Source: Dama dama
Taxonomy: Eukaryota; Chordata; Mammalia; Artiodactyla; Cervidae
Direction: 5' to 3'
Assembly: GCF_033118175.1 (NCBI RefSeq)
Contig: NC_083694.1
Location: 35,983,608-36,047,607 of the forward strand
DNA: 64,000 bases
Each line of letters opens with the position of its first letter. Position 1 is the stretch's first letter. The position numbers were made by a program, and so were the translations under genes. Below are positions 57,953 through 64,000 of the stretch, piece after piece. The notes below the pieces were generated by a model. The model searched no databases. It was not told where the DNA came from and saw only the letters and a program-made list of their open reading frames with translations.

Positions 57953-58149
57953 GTATAGAATAAAGTTTGTAACATAATATTAGCAAAATCATAACATTTG
58001 CATGCATGAAACAAAACAAAGTTTATAGCATACTATCAGCAAAACCATTTACTTGTTCCCATTACACTACTATTTTAATGTATCATTTAGTAGTATCTTA
58101 GTATCATTAAGCCCTATTTACAACGAGGGAAAAATGCTCTGGTTAACAT

Positions 58150-58330
58150 GACTTCTTTCACTCATTCAACAAACATATTACCTGGTTGTATAATATGTAC
58201 CAGGCATATACTAGGTACTAAAAAGACACAATTGTACAGTCCCTGCCATCAAAGGGCTCATTTTTCGGAAGGGGGGTGTGGCGGGAACTAAAGAAAATTC
58301 AGAGTGCAGATTTATAAGAGCTGAAACACT
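58150..58330 (-). mobile_element. Probable L2-type LINE fragment
   Basis: 'ttcactcattcaacaaacat', 'taccaggcatatactaggta', 'acagtccctgccatcaaagg' are typical of an old mammalian LINE end in reverse; the family is uncertain. Confidence 0.5.
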
Positions 58331-58754
58331 GAGTGTTATGGAAAGCACAGACTCTCACTCAGCAGAAGGGTATGATACTTTTATTTGTCTTGACAATAAG
58401 CCGAGATCAGATATGTGAAAATCCATCTAGGCTAAGCAAATGGCATGTGCAAAGGTGTGGAGGTTTGTGAAACTTGATATACTTAGAGAATAGAAAGTCA
58501 CGTAATGTGGCTGGAAAGAAGGATGCAGGTGGCTGAGCAATAACTGATGAGGCTGGAGAGAAGAGCCAGGGTCTCACCATGAGCACCTGTGTCCCATGCC
58601 CATAAGTGTACCATTTACCCTGAAATCAGTGAAGACAGTGGGCAGTATCTGAGTCAACGAGTTTAACCAGGGGGCTCTTTCAGTGATCAAGGGCAGAAAT
58701 TAGGGAAGTACCAGCCCAAAGGAGAGAGGGCAGAATGCAATGACACGCTAATAA
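58331..58754. other. Unassigned intron sequence
   Basis: Possibly a continuation of the old LINE; nothing firm. Confidence 0.35.
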
Positions 58755-58950
58755 AGGGTGTGTCTCCCAGTGTTCATTGTGCATAAGAGTCAGCTGGGGA
58801 GCACTTCTAAAATACAGATGTCTGGGGAGCACTTCTAAAATACAGATGTCTGGGCCCAAACCAGACCTACTCACCCTTTTAATACTTTTCAAAGATCCCC
58901 TGAATTCTTCTACTGGAATCAGTCCATAGATTAGCATTTGAGAAAGACAG
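58755..58950 (+). mobile_element. MER5A-like fragment with internal 28-bp duplication
   Basis: 'gcataagagtcagctgggga', 'cagatgtctgggcccaaacc' and 'cctactcacc' follow MER5A order. The 28 bp at 58794-58821 are repeated exactly at 58822-58849. Confidence 0.65.
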
Positions 58951-58979
58951 TTTTGCCTCTAACTGTAGGACAAGGACCC

Positions 58980-59160
58980 ACATGAGAAAAGAATCTAAAA
59001 AAGAGTGGATATGTAAGTATAACTGATTCACTTTGCTGTACTGCAGAAAGTAACAACATTGTAAATCAACTATAAGCCAATAAAAAATTAAAATTTTTAA
59101 AATAAAAATAAGATTCTAAAATAATTAAAATAAAATGTTAAAATAATTAAAATAAAAATA
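58980..59160 (+). mobile_element. Artiodactyl L1 3' end with long A-rich tail
   Basis: 'gagaaaagaatctaaaaaag', 'gattcactttgctgtactgc', 'caactataagccaataaaaa', then about 75 bp of A/T tail with AAAATAATTAAAATAAAAT units. Confidence 0.78.
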
Positions 59161-60544
59161 TTCTTATTGGTAATAATTTAAAGTTTCAATTATACTTATT
59201 ACAAGTATATTACAAGAGCAGATAAAATCCACTTCTAAAAGAGTGAAAATATGGAATGTTAGGATATTTTCAAAGAAATAAATTTTATTTCCAAACTGCT
59301 TAGAATAACTAGCCATGAGAATAAACTACGGTTTGCTAGAAGTCAATATAATTACATTTCATAACAAAAAACAATTTACAAGATTTTGTATTTACATTTT
59401 TAATAAGTGAATCTATTTTTGCTTTGCAAAAAGCAAAGAAGCTTGCTCCTTCTAGTAGATTAAATATTAGCTTTATAATCTTTCTTAATCTTAATTTAGT
59501 TTTTATATCCTTTTCATCTTTAAGGAATAAAAGATAAACTTAAATCCAGCCTATTATAAAGGATCATAAATTCTTTTTTTTTAAGATCATAAATTCTAAA
59601 TAGGTGTTGTCTGAACTAACTTGGTTTTGCTACATAATCTTCTGACTTGCAAAAAATTTATATTAAGAAAAATGCTTACCATGTGATCAATTACCTTAAA
59701 CAAGTAAATTGTCACTAATTCTATTTGTTAGGAAATTCAGGCTATTAATCTGTATTTGTGCTTAACTCATTTTTAGGCAGTACTTGTATTTTAAGTAAAT
59801 ATATGAGTTAAATTTATCTGTTTTGAAAGTCATGTCTCCTGTCCTTGCCTTAGTGAGAGCAAAGCCTCTCATCTTATTTCTCGACTTTTCATCCCCAAAG
59901 CCCAAACTGATTTTAATTCAATGTGATAATAAGCTCCATGAAGATAGAAAACTGTGTGTCCTGGTTATACTTTACCCCTAACTCCAAGCTCAGGGCCTAA
60001 ACAGGAGATATAGTTGATAGACATTTATTTATTTACTTACTTATTTATTAATAAGAATCATCTTCCCTTTATAACCCCAGGAAAACTCAATTTTACCCAG
60101 ATTTATCTAAACGTATAGCCATCTACTTCAGCCAGTATAAGAAGAAGCGCACGTGGACAGAAAGCATTTTTTAATAGTTGTCTGCCAATCAACCTAAGTA
60201 TAAAGATCATTACTTGATGTTCAGTAAAAGAATTTTGATGTCATCATCAGTTGTGTCAAATTACACAAGTAAAACCCCCAAAGGAGAGTCTTGCCCTGGC
60301 TCTGGAACTACTATAGGGGCTCAGACATCAGAACCAGTTCTCATCACTCAAAATTCCCTTAAAATGACCTGACAGAGGAGCCAACCACATGTTAAAGCCA
60401 ATGTAAAGCACTTGTAAAAACTAATATGTTAGCTCTACTGTAACAGTCCATTTAATAAAATGGACAGAATACTGTCTCAAAACTATGACTGGTTCAGTAA
60501 GACTGGCTCTAATGGCCAGTAGTAACGCAAGAGAGGCAAACGTG
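59161..60544. other. Unassigned intron sequence
   Basis: AT-rich; a short TTTA repeat lies at 60022-60052. No gene or repeat recognised. Confidence 0.4.
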
Positions 60545-60665
60545 GATGGAGCACTTATTTAAAGTCAGGCATTGTGCTAAGCATTTTATCTAATCTCATC
60601 AAAGCCTCATGACAACTGACTAATGGAACAATTGATGAACTTCATTTTACAGGAGAAAAGGAGGA
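60545..60665 (-). mobile_element. MIR SINE, antisense
   Basis: 'gagcacttatttaaagtcag', 'ctaagcattttatctaatct', 'cttcattttacaggagaaaa'. Confidence 0.6.
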
Positions 60666-60689
60666 ATCTGACTTATGTAACTTGTGTAT

Positions 60690-60802
60690 GCTCTGTGCAT
60701 ATACTACACCATTTTACATAATGGACTTGAGTATCCTTGGATGTGGGTATCCACAGATGGTCCTGGAACTAATCCCCTATGAATACTAAGGGATGACTGT
60801 AT
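60690..60802 (-). mobile_element. Tigger-type (MER2-like) DNA transposon fragment
   Basis: In reverse complement it begins with the terminal 'acagtcatcccttagtattc' and continues 'ggggattagttccaggacca', the MER2/Tigger end pattern. Confidence 0.62.
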
Positions 60803-61560
60803 TAAGCAATTTGAAGCTAGTGTTTGAAAACAAAAATACCATGATTTATTCATCCAAAGTTCAGATTATATCCTTGTATATGAGACAGAAAGCACTTCAT
60901 ATTTGAATACAAACTTCCTTTGCCTTCTGTACATACATACAGTTAATAATAAGACCACACCAAACTAATCACCTACAAAGCTAATATACCCTAACATGAC
61001 TAGTTTTTATCAAGCCACTTAAAACTGTAACAAAGCTATCATCTGCACCTCAATTACAGACTAGGAAAGATAAACAATCTGCTCATGGGAAAAAAGGCAT
61101 CTGACTCTTGGCCTATGGTAGGCATGAGTGAATGAATGAATGAGGAAGAGAGTGCAATGTATGAGGGAGAAGGATCTTTACAAACTCGGGCTTTTTATTG
61201 GTCTTAAACATGTTCTGAGAGCAAACATCATTTTAGCCTTGGAAAGTCATGTTAGTACCGATAATCTCTGAAATTTGGACACAGTGAAGCCCAAAACATA
61301 TAAAGAGCTTCGCTGATAAAAGAGGAAAGATCCCACAGTTTAATCTTTAACTCTTTGAAATAAAGTATAGCCTCTTATAAAGGAGCTATCAGAAAATTCA
61401 GATGTGATAGATGATAGCAAGTGTGTTTGTATCAGTTGCTGTGGTGTCAGAGCAGCTGCCTGGATACCTTTATCCTGTGATGAACAGTGAGGTGTCACTG
61501 ACAACTTTGCTGAAGCTTATAGCTTCCTCTGTAACAACAGACAATAACAATACTATTGAG
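60803..61560. other. Unassigned intron sequence
   Basis: No gene or repeat recognised; one GAATGAATGAAT run lies near 61128. Confidence 0.4.
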
Positions 61561-61705
61561 CACCTAGCACATCCCTAGTTTACAAATGACAGGACCGAAG
61601 CTCAGAGGCACTGACTGGTCCAGGCTCACATGGCCTGAAAGAGATGAATTCAAACCTGTGTCTAACTCAAAGCCCAGGCTCCTTCTGCTAGTCCAGGTTG
61701 CCTCT
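61561..61705 (-). mobile_element. MIR SINE, antisense
   Basis: 'gtttacaaatgacaggaccg', 'gctcagaggcactgactggt', 'ttcaaacctgtgtctaactc' are antisense MIR. Confidence 0.72.
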
Positions 61706-62261
61706 TTCTGTGTTACAGAAATCTAAGGAGGCTTGATCTAAAGAAAGATCTGGCAGAAAAGTAATAATTTTCTATGAGTAATGGTAAGAAAGCAATGTAT
61801 ACAACTGATTTATTACAATGGTGGAATTCGAGTTGGATATTTACTGTCCTTTACTATTCTGTAGAGGAGATTTTAATGCCATTTATGTAAGATTAGATAA
61901 TTTATTACAATTAATTCATGAGTTCTTATAATCTTTCCATTTTTATTTTTATACCCCCCCTGGTGCTGAGTCATAATATGCTGGATTATACTTAGTCTCT
62001 GCCTGTGCATAAGCATCTGTTGAGGAGTTCTTGGGTGGCATTATTTACATTTTCTTATAAAGCCTGTTTGATAACATGCTGACTTCACAGACTTTGAATC
62101 ACCATACTTGGCTCTTGCATGATTTAACATTAAATCATTACGCAGAACACTTCTTGTAGAGGAAATTATAAACTCAGCCACAGCATGTGCTGTCTCCTGA
62201 ATTATAAAAGCATACTCAACAACACTCAAAATCAAACTTAAGGTTTGATTGGGGAATCTAA
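61706..62261. other. Unassigned intron sequence
   Basis: No repeat or exon recognised. The 64-residue antisense frame at 62041-62235 has no known domain. Confidence 0.4.
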
Positions 62262-62595
62262 AAAAAAATGATACAAATGAACTTACTTACAAAACAGAAA
62301 GAGACTCACAGACTTAGAGAACGAACTTATGGTTGCCAGGGGCAGGTGGGGAAAAGATAGTTAGGGAGTTTGGGACGGTCATGTACACACTGCTATATTT
62401 AAAATGAATAACCAACAAGGATCTATAGTGTAGCACATGGAACTCAATGGTATGTGGCAGCCTGGGTGGGAGGGGGGTTTGAGGGAGAATGGATATCTTT
62501 GTATGTATGACTGAGCCCCTGCGCTGTTCACCTCAAACTATTACAACATGATTAATCAGCTATACCCCAATACAAAATAAAAAGTTCAAAAGGAA
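62262..62595 (+). mobile_element. Artiodactyl L1 3' UTR
   Basis: 'cagaaagagactcacagact', 'ggttgccaggggcaggtggg', 'ctataccccaatacaaaata' to the AAAAAGTTC tail. Confidence 0.78.
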
Positions 62596-62631
62596 AAAAA
62601 TATACTTGATTAGCATTAAATCTACTTACTT

Positions 62632-62808
62632 GGGACTTCCCTGGTGGTCTAAGGGTTAAGAATCCACCTTCCAATGCAGGGGATGTAGGTTCGATCCCAG
62701 TGGGGGAACTAAGATCCCACATGCTACAGGGCAACTAAGCCCCCGACACAACTAGAGAAAGCCCATGCACTACAACAAAAACCCAGTGCACCCAGAAACA
62801 AAAAAATA
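62632..62808 (+). mobile_element. CHR-type SINE
   Basis: A complete head (GACTTCCCTGGTGGTCTAAG, B-box 'ggttcgatcccagtggggg'), the body 'cacaactagagaaagcccat' and a short tail. Confidence 0.88.
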
Positions 62809-63039
62809 CTACTTACTATTACCACTTGAGGAAGGTTGACTCACATAAAGCATAAGATAAAGGTGAGGGGATTCAAATTAAGATGTGAAAACTTCCTGCT
62901 CCCCAAAATACTCATTTTAACTGAAATTCTCCATTATAGTCTCTGACCAGTGACGCAGAGTTTATTGGTTCCTAAAGATGTGGAAGACCGGTGTAGTCTC
63001 CCCAGGGGAAATTTTGGAAGGGGGCTGATTGTCACAATC

Positions 63040-63297
63040 AGTTCAGTTCAGTCACTCAGTCATGTCTGACTCTGCGACCCCATGGACTGCAGCACACCAG
63101 GCCTCCCTGTCCATCGCCAACTCCCGGAGTTTACTCAAATTTATGTCATTGAGTCAGTGATGCCATCCAACCATCTCATCCTCTGCCATCCTCTTCTCCT
63201 CCTGCCTTCAATCTCTCCCAGCATCAGGTTCTTTTCCAGTGAGTCATTTCTTCACATCAGGTGGCCAAAGTATTGGGAGTTTCAGCTTCAGCATCAG
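63040..63297 (-). mobile_element. BovB 3' fragment, antisense
   Basis: 258 bp. The exact 10-bp duplication TTGTCACAAT lies at 63030-63039 and 63298-63307. Confidence 0.92.
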
Positions 63298-63426
63298 TTG
63301 TCACAATGACTGACACTAAACAGGTAATAGGAAGCTAATTATTGATGCATTCTTTAGCAACATAAGAATGGCACATACACAGCTCCTCATCCACCAGACA
63401 TTTCAGTCATACTGCAGCAATGAAAG

Positions 63427-63626
63427 GGGCTTCCCAGTTGGCTCAGTGGTAAAGAATCCACCTGCCAAGTAGGAGAGGTAGGTTCAATCCCTGGGTTGGG
63501 AAGATCCCCTGAAGAAGAAAATGGCGACCCACTCTAGTATTCTCACCTGGGAAATCCCATAGACAGAGGAGCCTGGCCAGTTACAGTCCATGGGGTCACA
63601 AGAGAGTTGAACATGACTAAACAACA
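63427..63626 (+). mobile_element. Bov-tA SINE
   Basis: A complete copy ending in an ACAACA/GCA-type tail. The exact 13-bp duplication GCAGCAATGAAAG lies at 63414-63426 and 63627-63639. It sits about 100 bp before the FMO2 exon. Confidence 0.94.
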
Positions 63627-63731
63627 GCAGCAATGAAAGAGCTTCACATCATGCAGGGGTTAGATGTGGAAGGTGAATAGGAAATCAAGGGATTTCTTTA
63701 ATACCTTATTACCACTCCTTTGTTTCATTAG

Positions 63732-63920
63732 GAAAATGTTGACGATGGCCGAGCAAGTATCTATCAATCCGTCGTCACCAACACCAGCAAAGAAATGTCC
63801 TGTTTCAGTGACTTTCCAATGCCTGACGATTTTCCAAACTTCCTGCACAATTCTAAAGTCCTGGAATATTTCAGAATCTTTGCCAAGAAGTTTGATCTAC
63901 TAAAGTATATTCAGTTCCAG
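63732..63920 (+). CDS. FMO2: FMO2 second coding exon
   Basis: 189 bp, 63 codons, continuing directly from the previous exon in phase 0 (residues 45-107). The acceptor is TTTCATTAG and the donor GTATTG (63921). The protein segment includes ENVDDGRASIYQSV, the FMO-typical 'NTSKEMSCFSDFPMPDDFPN' and the helix ending KYIQFQ. This region completes the first part of the FAD domain. The length of 189 bp is the size I recall for this FMO exon. The frame is intact. The NADPH-binding motif and the C-terminal membrane anchor lie in exons outside the window. Confidence 0.94.
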
Positions 63921-64000
63921 GTATTGTATTTCTCAGAGAAATATTAATATGTCTCACTATAATTATATATTTTTTCTTTTTCCTTATATTTCTTCTGATT
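63921..64000 (+). other. FMO2: FMO2 next intron (start)
   Basis: Begins GTATTGTATTTC and is cut by the window edge. The donor is weaker than the one at 45643. Confidence 0.8.

Larger units (their letters stand above)
45643..63731 (+). other. FMO2: FMO2 intron between first and second coding exons
   Basis: 18,089 bp from GTAAGT to TTTCATTAG, phase 0. It is filled by BovB, Bov-tA, Bov-A2, CHR, L1, MIR, L2 and MER5 copies described separately. I see no alternative exon with convincing splice sites and homology. Confidence 0.85.

Noticed and set aside
45505..63920. FMO2 as a processed or decayed pseudogene
   Set aside because: Introns with good splice sites, phase-0 joins, intact frame and a strong Kozak start all indicate a normal gene 5' part.
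1..64000. CRISPR arrays, operons, plasmid origins, bacterial terminators
   Set aside because: The window is mammalian; the regularly spaced repeats seen (97-bp U3 units, 39-bp gag units) are retroviral.

Overview
The window is nuclear DNA of a bovid ruminant (cattle, sheep, goat or a relative; the sequence alone does not let me choose). The diagnostic evidence is the mix of BovB (RTE) LINEs, Bov-tA and Bov-A2 SINEs, CHR-type tRNA-Glu SINEs and ruminant L1 elements with their characteristic 3' ends. Older mammalian repeats (MIR, L2, MER5A, diverged L1) lie underneath. No bacterial-style operons, CRISPR arrays or intact mobile-element genes are present.

The only host gene I can support is the 5' part of FMO2 (flavin-containing monooxygenase 2), on the + strand in the right third. 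It comprises a probable 5'-UTR exon ending at 45149 with a clean donor, the start-codon exon 45505-45642 (44 codons, FAD-binding GxGxxG motif), an 18.1-kb phase-0 intron packed with repeats, and exon 63732-63920 (63 codons). The gene continues beyond the window. Everything left of about 44.9 kb appears intergenic.

Layout. 0-4.7 kb: CHR SINE, LTR-like sequence and an old antisense L1. 4.7-12.2 kb: a near full-length but dead L1 with 14-bp target-site duplications, split by a solo LTR. 12.2-18.1 kb: a mariner-type MITE, old L1, a Bov-A2 dimer, MER5A and unassigned sequence. 18.2-23.3 kb: a defective gammaretrovirus-like endogenous element (tRNA-Pro primer site, broken gag, pol and env). 25.0-27.3 kb: a BovB nested in a SINE fragment between 45-bp direct repeats. 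28.9-34.2 kb: an antisense L1 carrying two independent BovB insertions. 34.5-44.9 kb: BovB, polypurine DNA, SINEs, young L1 tails and a templated inverted insertion. 45-64 kb: FMO2 exons and a repeat-filled intron.

The most notable observation is that the retroviral element does not look like a normal provirus. It begins at the transcription start (R, 31 bp after the TATA box of its own 3' LTR), ends just after the polyadenylation signal with an A-rich tail, and is flanked by a 13-bp duplication. This is the structure of a retroviral RNA copied into the genome by L1 machinery. A second is an 89-bp insertion at 42740 containing a perfect 71-bp reverse-complement copy of sequence about 1.9 kb upstream plus a short forward copy, a fold-back template-switch signature. 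A third is that Bov SINEs with an AGC-repeat tail have target duplications that themselves begin with AGC, pointing to tail-target microhomology during insertion. I found no convincing undescribed protein system. Family names are from pattern recognition without a database search; boundaries of old repeats are approximate.
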